A DNA stretch of 6,801 nucleotides from Muribaculaceae bacterium (GCA_023665245.1 JAMPEH010000004.1:49247-56047), one strand, 5' to 3'; positions 1 through 6,801 are shown, counted from the first letter of the stretch. Notes: generated from the sequence alone by a model not told the origin. Numbers and translations: made by a program.

Positions 1-55
1 GCTCAAAAATACGAGACCTACGCATTAACATTTGTTTTTAAACAAGCTCTTAAAC

Positions 56-391
56 TTAGATTGTTATACGTCGTGTAGCCGAGCCTATCTTAAGTATGTA
101 AATGCCCCGGGCATTGACACGGAAGCGAGCCGTACCGGGTTGGAGTGTCACTTGCGAGATAGGCTGCCCCAGAATGGTAAATAGTTTTACAGTGGTGGGG
201 CGGGAAACTGTCACATATATATTATTATCGCGTACCGAGACATTGATCTCTTCTGAAATCTCGCTTTCTACGCTTTCTATCTGTTCCCAACGCATCGACT
301 GCGACTGCTGTGGCGCAGCAATGGCAGTGGCCGTCGCTATGATGATGGCAACGGCTGTGCATATAATAGGGCGCAGGTAGTGATTGGTCAT
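56..391 (-). CDS. Small exported protein resembling a T9SS (Por) C-terminal sorting tail
   Basis: This 111-residue protein has a clear N-terminal signal peptide: a short polar start, a hydrophobic core at about residues 9-25 and an AIA site at 23-25, so it should leave the cytoplasm. A short acidic linker (about 34-50, rich in E and S) follows. Residues about 50-111 form a beta-rich module with the pattern VKLFTILGQ, a G near 86, then RGIYILKI and a basic-hydrophobic end. That pattern resembles the last strands of Por secretion system type A sorting domains (xVxIYnxxGqxv...GvYilkv). Normally such a domain follows a large cargo, but here there is almost none. The NP motif common at the start of these domains is not visible. 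The start lies 5 nt after the ansA stop, so it is almost certainly co-transcribed with ansA and probably translationally coupled. Function is unknown. Confidence is high that it is a gene and moderate for the domain resemblance. Confidence 0.72.
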   Translation of the reverse strand: MTNHYLRPIICTAVAIIIATATAIAAPQQSQSMRWEQIESVESEISEEINVSVRDNNIYVTVSRPTTVKLFTILGQPISQVTLQPGTARFRVNARGIYILKIGSATRRITI

Positions 392-396
392 ACGTT

Positions 397-1437
397 TTAT
401 ATTGAATCCGGTGAGACAGTCATCTCGCCCACCAGAGGTTTTTGTAGTTTTTTGATTATTTCAGCACGTGGCAACTTGCGTCCGAACAGATGCATCATTT
501 TGGTGATGGCAGCCTCGAACGTTATATCGTGCCCCGATGCTATGCCCGTACCCGACAGCAGGTCGCCGGCCAGATAGCGCTTTGAGCTTACCGACCCATT
601 GAGACACTGTGTGACATTGAGTATCACCATGCCTCGGTTGCAGGCATCGCGTATCGCGTCGATAAACCATTCTGCCGTGGGCCCGTTTCCGGTTCCGTAT
701 GTTCGCAGTACTATTCCTTTTATTCCGGGTGTGGAGAGCAGATGACGCAGGGTGTTCTCTGTAAGGCCGGGGAAAAGGTCGATGCACATCACGCAGGGAT
801 CGAAGTCGGGATAAAATCTGAACTTCTTGCTCTTGCGCCGATCGAGCACATCCTGATGGAAGGATATGCCGAGTCCGATTTTTGCGAGTTCGGGGTAATT
901 GCTCGAACGGAAAGCATTGAAGTGGTCGGCTGAGCGTTTGGTTGAGCGTACGCCGCGCCACAGGTAGTTTTCAAAGAGAATGGCCACTTCCTGTACCATT
1001 GGTATGCCGTCATCGGCCTTTGCCGCCGCTATTTGCAGGGCTGTAATGAGATTTTCCTCTCCGTCGGTGCGCACCTCTCCGATTGGCAACTGCGAGCCGG
1101 TGATGATTACCGGCTTGGTAAGCCCCTGAAGCATGAATGAGAGAGCAGAGGCGGTATAGGCCATGGTGTCGGTGCCGTGAAGAACAACGAATCCATCATA
1201 ATTGTCATAATTATCCGCAATTCCTTGCGCTATATGTCGCCACAAACATGGATTCATGTCGCTGGAATCGATGGGCTGCTCAAACTGCAGATTGTCGATT
1301 TGATAGTTGAGCTTCTTCACCTTTGGCACATTTTCCATTAGGTGCGAGAAGTCGAAAGGCCTGAGTGTTTTGGTCTCGGGGTCTTCTATCATTCCGATGG
1401 TACCACCGGTATATATAATGAGTATACGGGGTTGCAT
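397..1437 (-). CDS. ansA: Type I L-asparaginase, cytoplasmic
   Basis: This 346-residue enzyme hydrolyses L-asparagine to aspartate and ammonia. The first catalytic motif TGGTIG is at residues 10-15, with nucleophile Thr13. The second motif HGTDTMAYT is at 87-95, with the Thr89-Asp90 pair, and the partner lysine is probably Lys167 in the STKRS segment. The substrate-side segment DSSDM is at 57-61. The C-terminal half carries RTYGTGNGP (245-253) and NVTQCLNGSV (274-283), as in E. coli AnsA-type enzymes. There is no signal peptide, and the length is close to the roughly 340 residues usual for type I, so it is read as the cytoplasmic form rather than the periplasmic type II. The chosen start places the first motif at its normal distance from the N terminus. 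It lies 66 nt after metG and 5 nt before the small exported protein. No convincing promoter of its own is visible. Confidence 0.95.
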   Translation of the reverse strand: MQPRILIIYTGGTIGMIEDPETKTLRPFDFSHLMENVPKVKKLNYQIDNLQFEQPIDSSDMNPCLWRHIAQGIADNYDNYDGFVVLHGTDTMAYTASALSFMLQGLTKPVIITGSQLPIGEVRTDGEENLITALQIAAAKADDGIPMVQEVAILFENYLWRGVRSTKRSADHFNAFRSSNYPELAKIGLGISFHQDVLDRRKSKKFRFYPDFDPCVMCIDLFPGLTENTLRHLLSTPGIKGIVLRTYGTGNGPTAEWFIDAIRDACNRGMVILNVTQCLNGSVSSKRYLAGDLLSGTGIASGHDITFEAAITKMMHLFGRKLPRAEIIKKLQKPLVGEMTVSPDSI

Positions 1438-1503
1438 GGCGTCAATATTATGATGTTAAATTGTTCTCAAAAAGATGTGCATCCGAGTGGTGCGGCTCAA
1501 GGG

Positions 1504-3552
1504 TTAACAGACCTTGGCACCGGGGGCTACCGAGGCTGAAGGAGCCATCAGTACGAGCGATCCATCTGCATTTTCAGCCGAAAGTATCATTCCCTGCGAT
1601 GTGATTCCGCGAAGCTTGCGGGGAGGCAGATTGGCTATGAATACCACTTGCGTGCCTACAAGCTTTTCGGGTTCGGGATAGTGTGCCGCAATACCGCTTA
1701 CGATGGTGCGTGGTTCACCGGTGCCATCGTCAATGGTGAATTGCAGTAATTTGTCGGCCTTGGGCACCTTTGCACATGCTGTGACAGTGCCTACTCGGAT
1801 ATCAGAGCGGCAGAAGGTGTCAAAATCAACATCGGGCCGCTGCTCAGCGGGTTTCCAGCTTTTGATTTTGTTTTCTTCCTTGATGCGGTCGAGCCGGTCG
1901 GTTTGTCCTTTGATTGCATCGTCGTCGATTTTCTCGAAAAGCAGCGATGCAGGAGCAATTACTGTGCCGGAGGGTACAATATCAGTTGCTCCAATCTTCT
2001 CCCATGTGGGATTGGCAATGCGGAGGTCGTCGGTAAGGCGCTTTGCCATGAAGGGCATGAACGGCTCGCACACTATGGACAGGGCTCCGCAAATCTGCAT
2101 GGCCGTGTATAGGATAGTGGAAACACGGCTCATGTCGGTCTTGGCGAGTTTCCACGGCTCTGTTTCCTGAAGATAACGGTTGCCGATGCGTGCTATTTCC
2201 ATTGCCTGCTTGAGGGCTTCGCGGAAGTGGAAGGTCTCGATGGCCTCGGTGCAAGCCTTGGCGGCGGCCTTCACATCGTCCATGGCCTTGATGTCGACTT
2301 CGGCAAGTTGGCCGGCCTCGGGCACGACGCCATCAAAGTATTTATGGGTAAGTACAATCACACGGTTGACAAAGTTGCCGAGTATTGCCACGAGCTCGCT
2401 GTTGTTGCGGGTCTGGAAGTCTCGCCATGTAAAGTCGTTGTCCTTCGTTTCGGGGGCATTGGCTGTAAGTACGTATCGCAGGACGTCCTGCTTGCCGGGG
2501 AAATCACGCAGGTATTCATGAAGCCATACAGCCCAGTTCTTGGATGTGGAAATCTTATTTCCCTCAAGATTGAGAAACTCATTTGCAGGCACGTTGTCGG
2601 GCAGCTGATACCCGTCACCGTAGGCCATAAGCATAGCCGGGAACACGATGCAGTGGAATACAATATTATCCTTGCCGATGAAATTGATTACGCGTGTCTC
2701 GGGATCTTTCCACCATTTTTCCCATGAGTCGGGATAGAGTTCCTTGGTGTTGGAAATGTAGCCTATAGGGGCGTCAAACCATACGTACAGTACCTTCCCG
2801 TCAGCTCCTTCAACCGGTACGGGAACACCCCAGTCGAGGTCGCGGCTCACGGCACGTGGCTGCAATCCGAGGTCGAGCCACGACTTGCACTGGCCATAGA
2901 CGTTGGTCTTCCATTCTTTGTGTCCTTCAAGAATCCATTCGCGCAGGGCATTCTCCCAACGGTCGAGTGGAAGATACCAGTGCTTTGTCTCGCGCATGAC
3001 GGGTATGTTGCCTGTTATGGCACTGCGCGGATTGATGAGGTCGGTGGCATTGAGCGAGCTGCCGCACTTTTCGCATTGATCGCCGTATGCTCCCTGGGCA
3101 TGGCAGTGAGGACATTCGCCTGTCACGTAGCGGTCGGCAAGGAACTGTCCGGCCTTCTCGTCGTAGAGCTGCATCGAGGTCTTTTCAATAAATTCACCCT
3201 TGTCGTAGAGACGGCGGAAAAATTCGGAGGCGGTGTCGCTATGAATGTCGGTGGTAGTGCGAGAGTAAACGTCGAATGATATACCGAGTTCTTCAAATGA
3301 ATCTTTGATAATCTTGTGATAGCGGTCGACAATGTCCTGAGGGGTTACACCTTCGGCCTTTGCCTTGATGGTGATGGGTACACCGTGCTCGTCGGAGCCG
3401 CCTATCATCGTTACTTCACGACCGTTAAGACGCAGATAGCGTGCATAAATGTCGGCCGGGACATAGACTCCGGCCAAATGTCCGATATGTACCGGCCCGT
3501 TGGCATAGGGCAGTGCGGTGGTAATAAGTGTTCGTTTATATTGCTTGCTCAT
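1504..3552 (-). CDS. metG: Methionyl-tRNA synthetase with C-terminal tRNA-binding domain
   Basis: This 682-residue class I aminoacyl-tRNA synthetase charges tRNA-Met (initiator and elongator) with methionine in the cytoplasm. The HIGH motif is at residues 22-25, after PYANGPV. A zinc knuckle with four cysteines (Cys147, Cys150, Cys160, Cys163) marks the connective peptide. The KMSKS loop appears as KISTS at 333-337. The helical anticodon-binding domain follows, with NFVNR at 393-397 and EPWKL near 465-469. Residues about 575-682 form a Trbp111/EMAP-II-like OB fold ([26 protein letters not shown] and SQGMILSA), which increases tRNA affinity and usually supports dimerisation. The length matches the long bacterial form. 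The start is fixed by conservation of the region before HIGH and by a promoter ending about 20 nt upstream. There is no Shine-Dalgarno sequence. It is probably the first gene of a unit with ansA and the small exported gene. Confidence 0.98.
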   Translation of the reverse strand: MSKQYKRTLITTALPYANGPVHIGHLAGVYVPADIYARYLRLNGREVTMIGGSDEHGVPITIKAKAEGVTPQDIVDRYHKIIKDSFEELGISFDVYSRTTTDIHSDTASEFFRRLYDKGEFIEKTSMQLYDEKAGQFLADRYVTGECPHCHAQGAYGDQCEKCGSSLNATDLINPRSAITGNIPVMRETKHWYLPLDRWENALREWILEGHKEWKTNVYGQCKSWLDLGLQPRAVSRDLDWGVPVPVEGADGKVLYVWFDAPIGYISNTKELYPDSWEKWWKDPETRVINFIGKDNIVFHCIVFPAMLMAYGDGYQLPDNVPANEFLNLEGNKISTSKNWAVWLHEYLRDFPGKQDVLRYVLTANAPETKDNDFTWRDFQTRNNSELVAILGNFVNRVIVLTHKYFDGVVPEAGQLAEVDIKAMDDVKAAAKACTEAIETFHFREALKQAMEIARIGNRYLQETEPWKLAKTDMSRVSTILYTAMQICGALSIVCEPFMPFMAKRLTDDLRIANPTWEKIGATDIVPSGTVIAPASLLFEKIDDDAIKGQTDRLDRIKEENKIKSWKPAEQRPDVDFDTFCRSDIRVGTVTACAKVPKADKLLQFTIDDGTGEPRTIVSGIAAHYPEPEKLVGTQVVFIANLPPRKLRGITSQGMILSAENADGSLVLMAPSASVAPGAKVC

Positions 3553-3562
3553 GAGTATTTAC

Positions 3563-3605
3563 TTTGAAAATACAAAGTTACGAAATACTTAGCTTATTTA
3601 AACAA
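3563..3605 (-). promoter_or_regulatory. metG promoter (Bacteroidota type)
   Basis: On the minus strand an exact TAnnTTTG -7 element, TAACTTTG, occupies 3580-3573. The -33 element is weak: a TTG about 22 nt upstream, near 3603-3605, slightly beyond the usual 19-21 nt. Transcription should start near 3566, leaving a leader of about 13 nt without a Shine-Dalgarno sequence. A perfect 6-bp dyad (ACTTTG and CAAAGT, 3561-3566 and 3573-3578) overlaps the -7 element and the predicted start point. It could be an operator or coincidence. Confidence 0.65.
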
Positions 3606-3611
3606 TAATTT

Positions 3612-3632
3612 GAAAAAAATGCTTAAAAAAGC
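3612..3632 (-). terminator. Weak intrinsic terminator after the rhamnosidase gene
   Basis: Just after the rhamnosidase stop, the minus strand reads GCTT-TTTT-AAGC, a hairpin with only 4 bp in the stem, followed at once by A and a run of seven T. The position and the T-tract fit an intrinsic terminator, but the stem is short and AT-rich. Read-through into metG is possible. Confidence 0.35.
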
Positions 3633-3634
3633 CC

Positions 3635-6316
3635 TTATTCGCTAAAGGTATAGCTGCCGGAGCCTATGTGGCGCACGTCGCCGGAGGGAAGATGTACGTC
3701 GGCTGTTGTGTTGGCCGGAATGGTGACGTTGACATTGTATTTGCCGTCGCGTTTTGTCCAACTACTTTTGATTGGCCCGTAGGGGGAGGGGTGGGAGACT
3801 GTGACGCTCTCAATCTGATTGATGCTGTATTCGGGTTTAATCACGATGTGTTTGAATCCGGGCGCAGCCGCATCGGGGTTTATGCCTCCTAAGTTTTGAT
3901 AGCACCATGTGACAAGGTCACCGAGCAGCATCACATGGTTGCCGCTGTTCATGGCCGGGTCGGCTGTATTTCCGTTCCACAGCTCCCATATTGTTGTCGC
4001 ATTGTTTTTCACCATATAGCCCCAGCCGGGATAGGTGTCGGTTGACGCTATGCGGTAGGCGAGGTCGCCGCGTCCACATTCCGACAGATAGCGCATGAGC
4101 CATTGAATGCCTATCACGCCGGAGTTGATGTGAGCATCGTCTTCAATCTCTATTTTCCGGAGGAGTGTTGCTTTCACGGAGTCGTTGTATTGTGCCGGGA
4201 CAAGGTGCATGGCCAGTGGCAGCAGGTTGGCGGTCACTGTGCCGTTGGAATATGTCCCGTTAGCAAGGAATTTGTCGTTCAGTGCGCTTGTGGTTGTGTC
4301 GGCTTCTTTGGTGAAGTACTCGATTTCGCTTGTCGGCTTGTTCAAAATCCGGGCGTATTCCGCCATCAATCGACATATATACTGGTAGTATGTCGATGAA
4401 ATGAGGGCGCCGTCGGTGATTCGCGCCGGGTCCTTGCTGTGTATGAGTTCGAGTGATTCAGGTGGCAGGCACCAATCCCCGTAAGTGTCGTGGGTCACCA
4501 GGCCATCGGTGTATTTATTTTCACGTATGAAATTCAGGAATTTCTTTATGCCCTCGTAGCTGCGGGCCATGGGGCGTATATCTCCATATTGGCGGTAGAG
4601 CATGTCGCATGTGAAGGGCAGGGCGGCAGGCCATGTGACATTGCCGGAATAGAGTCGCCAATAGGCCGGAGATACATCGCTGATGTTGCCGTCGGATTGC
4701 TGTGAGTCGATTATGTCGTTCATCCACTTTGAGTACAATGCGTGGTTGTTGAACAGGTAGCTTTCGCCGAGGCTGCCACTGGTGCGGTCGCCAAGCCAGG
4801 GCATACGCTCATCGCGTTGCGGACAGTCGATGGGAAAGCCTTTGTAATTGCTTATTACACCGCGTCGTGCATTAGCAATTATTAGGTTAAGCATATTGTT
4901 GCCGTCACGGTCGACTACGCTGAATTCTGTGTCGGTGTCGTCCATGCGGTCGGCTATAAGCTCGCGACGTATGTCGGTAAGGTCAAGTGTCTCCGGGCCG
5001 TTGATTTCGGCATATCTGAACCCGTAGTAGGTCAGGGTAGGGGCGTATTCGCGGGGCTGGCCGTCGCTCACATAGTGTACGGCGGCCTCGGCGTCGCGCA
5101 GATTGGCTGTATAGAGCAGGCTGTCGCCCGGTTGCAGCAGCTCGGCATGACGTATGGTGATAGTGTCGCCTGCATTTCCGTTCACTCTGATTCTTATGCG
5201 TCCGGCTTGGTTAGTGCCGAAGTCGAGTATGTGGCGTTTGCCAAACGACTTTATGCTTATCGGGTGCTCGGTGGCATATATGTGCATGTTTGGAGCGAGC
5301 GAGCCTTTTAGTGAGCCTTTTGGCGCTTCCATCTTCGAGGGGATGCGCCATGCGGAGTCATCGTAGCCCGGTCTTGTCCATTCGCCAAGTGTGTTGCGGG
5401 CATCGTATGTCTCACCGTCGTATCCTTGAGTGTTGCGAATGGGGCCGTTTGAGGTCAGACGCCAGGTCGTATCGGTGGGTATGGTTTCTTTGGTGCCATC
5501 TTCGTATTCAATTACAAGGTTGGCCAGCAGGCGCGGAAGGCCGTAGCTCGTGCGCATGTTGACCTGGTAGTTTTGCACCATTCCCGTAAAGTGTCCCGGT
5601 CCGAGCACCACACCAAGTGCATTGCGCTCGCCGAGGAGGGGCGTTACGTCGTAAGTGTCGTATGCTACGGTGCGATTGTATTCGGTGGGCAGTGGTGTGA
5701 GTACATCATCGCCCGCCTTAGAGCCGTTTATGTATAGTTCGTAGTTGCCCAGTCCGGATATGTACATTGTGGCACGGTGGATTTTTTTATCGACATTGAA
5801 TTCTTTGCGCAGATACTTTGCTCTGAGAATGCCGTGGAGGTCGAGTTTTTCGCCGTTTTCCAGGGAATCGACTCCTATCCATGAGCCTGTCCAGTTGGCT
5901 GGTGACATTAGCCCGGTGGTCCAAGAGGATGATATTTCTGACACGCCCGTGTCGCCGGTGGTGGTCACGATAGCTTTCCAGAAGTATTCTGTCCCGGGAG
6001 ACAGGGGCGCGCCTCCATATTCAATCCATTGCGATGCATCGGAAGTTACGGTGCCGCTGTCCCATGCGTCAGCTTGATTTTTTTTGAGAAATTCTTTGGA
6101 GGAAGCAACCAGTATCCTGTAGCTGTCCTGCATCACATTTTGCTTGTCTGACTCTATTCTCCAGCCGAATCGTGGCTGTTGTTCGTCAAGGCCGCGTGGC
6201 GATGTGCGCCCGTCTACAGTGGGGTGGCTTAGCTCGACGTGAGCATTTAAGGTGGTCGGGAAGACACTGGTGGCGGCAATGGCAACCGCTATGCCTGCAA
6301 TGCAGAAATGTTTCAT
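3635..6316 (-). CDS. Exported GH78 alpha-L-rhamnosidase
   Basis: This 893-residue enzyme should release terminal alpha-L-rhamnose from plant polysaccharides such as pectin or from rhamnosylated small molecules, by the inverting GH78 mechanism. A signal peptide spans residues 1-25, ending LNA before HVELS. There is no lipobox, so a soluble periplasmic enzyme is expected. An Fn3-like N-terminal domain follows, with PRFGW at 48-52. Next come lectin-like beta domains including SGLGNYELYINGSKAG (187-202) and the DFGTNQAGRI segment (365-374). The (alpha/alpha)6 catalytic barrel covers about 465-810 and contains DCPQRDERMPWLGD at 497-510, with Glu503 the likely general acid, and WELW at 777-780, with Glu778 the likely base. 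A C-terminal beta-sandwich (about 815-893) has the usual PGFKHIVIKP and IPANTTADVHLPSG signatures. The start at 6316 was chosen because it begins the signal peptide and lies downstream of a good promoter. The frame stays open to 6439, but that extension overlaps the promoter. There is no SusC/SusD pair beside it, so its exact substrate cannot be read from context. Confidence 0.93.
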   Translation of the reverse strand: MKHFCIAGIAVAIAATSVFPTTLNAHVELSHPTVDGRTSPRGLDEQQPRFGWRIESDKQNVMQDSYRILVASSKEFLKKNQADAWDSGTVTSDASQWIEYGGAPLSPGTEYFWKAIVTTTGDTGVSEISSSWTTGLMSPANWTGSWIGVDSLENGEKLDLHGILRAKYLRKEFNVDKKIHRATMYISGLGNYELYINGSKAGDDVLTPLPTEYNRTVAYDTYDVTPLLGERNALGVVLGPGHFTGMVQNYQVNMRTSYGLPRLLANLVIEYEDGTKETIPTDTTWRLTSNGPIRNTQGYDGETYDARNTLGEWTRPGYDDSAWRIPSKMEAPKGSLKGSLAPNMHIYATEHPISIKSFGKRHILDFGTNQAGRIRIRVNGNAGDTITIRHAELLQPGDSLLYTANLRDAEAAVHYVSDGQPREYAPTLTYYGFRYAEINGPETLDLTDIRRELIADRMDDTDTEFSVVDRDGNNMLNLIIANARRGVISNYKGFPIDCPQRDERMPWLGDRTSGSLGESYLFNNHALYSKWMNDIIDSQQSDGNISDVSPAYWRLYSGNVTWPAALPFTCDMLYRQYGDIRPMARSYEGIKKFLNFIRENKYTDGLVTHDTYGDWCLPPESLELIHSKDPARITDGALISSTYYQYICRLMAEYARILNKPTSEIEYFTKEADTTTSALNDKFLANGTYSNGTVTANLLPLAMHLVPAQYNDSVKATLLRKIEIEDDAHINSGVIGIQWLMRYLSECGRGDLAYRIASTDTYPGWGYMVKNNATTIWELWNGNTADPAMNSGNHVMLLGDLVTWCYQNLGGINPDAAAPGFKHIVIKPEYSINQIESVTVSHPSPYGPIKSSWTKRDGKYNVNVTIPANTTADVHLPSGDVRHIGSGSYTFSE

Positions 6317-6345
6317 GGAATGATGATTTGGGTTTATATGGTCTA

Positions 6346-6376
6346 CAAAGGTAGTGAAATTATTCAGAAAACCAAT
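6346..6376 (-). promoter_or_regulatory. Promoter of the GH78 rhamnosidase gene
   Basis: The minus strand has TACCTTTG at 6353-6346, an exact match to the Bacteroidota -7 consensus TAnnTTTG. A -33-like ATTG at 6376-6373 is separated from it by 19 nt, the expected spacing. Transcription should begin near 6339, giving a leader of roughly 20-25 nt before the ATG at 6316. The promoter sits inside the upstream extension of the open frame, which supports the shorter start. Confidence 0.7.
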
Positions 6377-6437
6377 TACGGATTGTAAAAATATTATTTT
6401 ATTAATGTGTATGTGCGATGTCGGATAAATCGGAATC

Positions 6438-6466
6438 AAAAAAAATCTAAATTTGTGATTTTTTTT
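6438..6466. repeat. AT-rich 10-bp inverted repeat in the divergent intergenic region
   Basis: AAAAAAAATC (6438-6447) is followed 9 nt later by its perfect reverse complement GATTTTTTTT (6457-6466), with the T-run continuing to 6467. It lies immediately upstream of the -33 element of the tRNA promoter and about 60 nt upstream of the rhamnosidase promoter. The tracts could act as an UP-like element for the stable-RNA promoter or as bent DNA. With an almost G/C-free stem it is not a convincing terminator. Confidence 0.5.
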
Positions 6467-6477
6467 TACTCAAATAT

Positions 6478-6508
6478 TTTGTCAGTCCAAAAATAGTGCT
6501 TAACTTTG
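6478..6508 (+). promoter_or_regulatory. tRNA operon promoter (Bacteroidota type)
   Basis: TTTG at 6478-6481 and TAACTTTG at 6501-6508 match the Bacteroidota -33 and -7 elements exactly, with a 19-nt spacer. It is the best-matching promoter in the window, as expected for stable RNA. A- and T-tracts directly upstream may raise its strength. Transcription should start near 6515, leaving a 5' leader of about 45 nt before the first tRNA, presumably removed by RNase P. The leader can form small hairpins (GAAC/GTTC at 6522-6533, enclosed by CCGC/GCGG at 6512-6515 and 6545-6548); no function can be assigned to them. Confidence 0.85.
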
Positions 6509-6560
6509 CAACCGCAAACGGGAACAGAATGTTCGCGAATGCAAGCGGAACTTGAAGTTT

Positions 6561-6634
6561 GCCTCTTTAGCTCAGTTGGCCAGAGCACGTGATTTGTAAT
6601 CTCGGGGTCGTTGGTTCGAATCCGACAAGAGGCT
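6561..6634 (+). tRNA. tRNA-Thr (anticodon TGT)
   Basis: This is a complete 74-nt cloverleaf. The acceptor stem GCCTCTT pairs with AAGAGGC (6627-6633), and the discriminator is T at 6634. The D stem is GCTC/GAGC. The anticodon loop TTTGTAA (6593-6599) carries anticodon TGT at 6595-6597, which reads ACA and other ACN codons. The variable loop is 5 nt and the T arm GTTGG-TTCGAAT-CCGAC is standard. The anticodon stem CGTGA/TCTCG contains one U-U mismatch in the middle. CCA is not encoded. It is the first gene of the tRNA array. Confidence 0.97.
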
Positions 6635-6657
6635 CAAAATTGAAACCAAGCACATAA

Positions 6658-6739
6658 GGGCGTGTTCCAGAGTGGCCAAATGGGGCAGACTGTAAATCTG
6701 CTGGCTTTGCCTTCGGTGGTTCGAATCCATCCGCGCCCA
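6658..6739 (+). tRNA. tRNA-Tyr (anticodon GTA)
   Basis: This is a complete 82-nt class II tRNA. The acceptor GGGCGTG pairs with CGCGCCC (6732-6738) with one G-U pair, and the discriminator is A at 6739. The anticodon stem GCAGA/TCTGC encloses loop CTGTAAA with anticodon GTA at 6692-6694, which reads UAU and UAC. The long variable arm (6702-6714) folds as GGC-TTT-GCC, as expected of bacterial tRNA-Tyr. The T arm is GGTGG-TTCGAAT-CCATC. CCA is not encoded. It follows tRNA-Thr by 23 nt. Confidence 0.97.
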
Positions 6740-6750
6740 CTTATTTAATT

Positions 6751-6801
6751 GCGGAAGTAGCTCAGTTGATAGAGCATCAGCCTTCCAAGCTGAGGGTCGC
6801 G
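6751..6801 (+). tRNA. tRNA-Gly (anticodon TCC), truncated by the window edge
   Basis: These are the first 51 nt of a tRNA, starting with acceptor strand GCGGAAG, TA, and D stem GCTC/GAGC. The anticodon stem TCAGC/GCTGA encloses loop CTTCCAA with anticodon TCC at 6784-6786, which reads GGA and GGG. The T arm and the 3' acceptor strand lie beyond position 6801. It begins 11 nt after tRNA-Tyr and is clearly part of the same transcript. Confidence 0.95.

Noticed and set aside
32..45. Palindrome TTGTTT-TT-AAACAA downstream of the small exported gene as a terminator
   Set aside because: The stem has almost no G/C, the loop is too tight, and on the minus strand no T-run follows, so it does not meet the pattern of an intrinsic terminator.
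461..961. 166-residue open frame on the minus strand inside ansA in another frame
   Set aside because: It lies entirely within ansA, whose frame carries all catalytic motifs. The alternative product is rich in R, H and P and shows no recognisable domain, which is typical of an out-of-frame reading.
1443..1471. Possible separate promoter for ansA (TAATATTG at 1450-1443 and TTTG at 1471-1468 on minus)
   Set aside because: The -7 box has one mismatch, the spacing is 17 nt instead of 19-21, and the start point would fall at or past the ATG. Co-transcription with metG is simpler.
1703..2727. Open frames of 113-166 residues on the plus strand opposite metG
   Set aside because: They are antisense to a highly conserved synthetase, have no domain pattern or promoter, and reflect codon bias of metG.
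6343..6354. 4-bp dyad CTAC-AAAG-GTAG at the rhamnosidase -7 element as an operator
   Set aside because: The arms are only 4 bp and partly dictated by the -7 consensus; chance is a sufficient explanation.

Overview
The window looks like chromosomal DNA from a Bacteroidales bacterium, probably a gut lineage such as Muribaculaceae or Bacteroidaceae. The reasons are Bacteroidota-type promoters (TAnnTTTG at -7), no Shine-Dalgarno sequences before any start, a periplasmic GH78 rhamnosidase, a small protein resembling a Por-type (T9SS) sorting tail, and a methionyl-tRNA synthetase with a KISTS loop and a C-terminal Trbp111-like domain. The family placement is inference; the phylum is well supported.

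Layout: positions 56-3552 hold a minus-strand run of three genes, read right to left. These are metG (3552-1504), a type I L-asparaginase (1437-397) and a 111-residue exported protein (391-56). The 66-nt and 5-nt gaps suggest one transcript starting from a promoter just upstream of metG. Next, also on the minus strand, is a separately promoted GH78 alpha-L-rhamnosidase (6316-3635) with a signal peptide. Its real start lies about 120 nt inside the longest open frame. A weak hairpin plus T-tract separates it from metG.

The region 6317-6560 is a divergent intergenic stretch. It carries the rhamnosidase promoter, an AT-rich 10-bp inverted repeat and a strong plus-strand promoter that drives a tRNA cluster: tRNA-Thr(TGT), tRNA-Tyr(GTA) and tRNA-Gly(TCC), the last cut by the window edge. 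This order is the classic tRNA array that often precedes tuf, so a second tRNA-Thr and EF-Tu are expected just beyond the right edge (inference).

Most of the window is ordinary housekeeping sequence plus one carbohydrate-degrading enzyme; I see no defence system, mobile element, CRISPR array or clear new system. The points most worth a second look are the near-naked sorting-domain protein coupled to the asparaginase gene, and an extended promoter signature (TAACTTTG-N6-CAAA) shared by metG and the tRNA operon.
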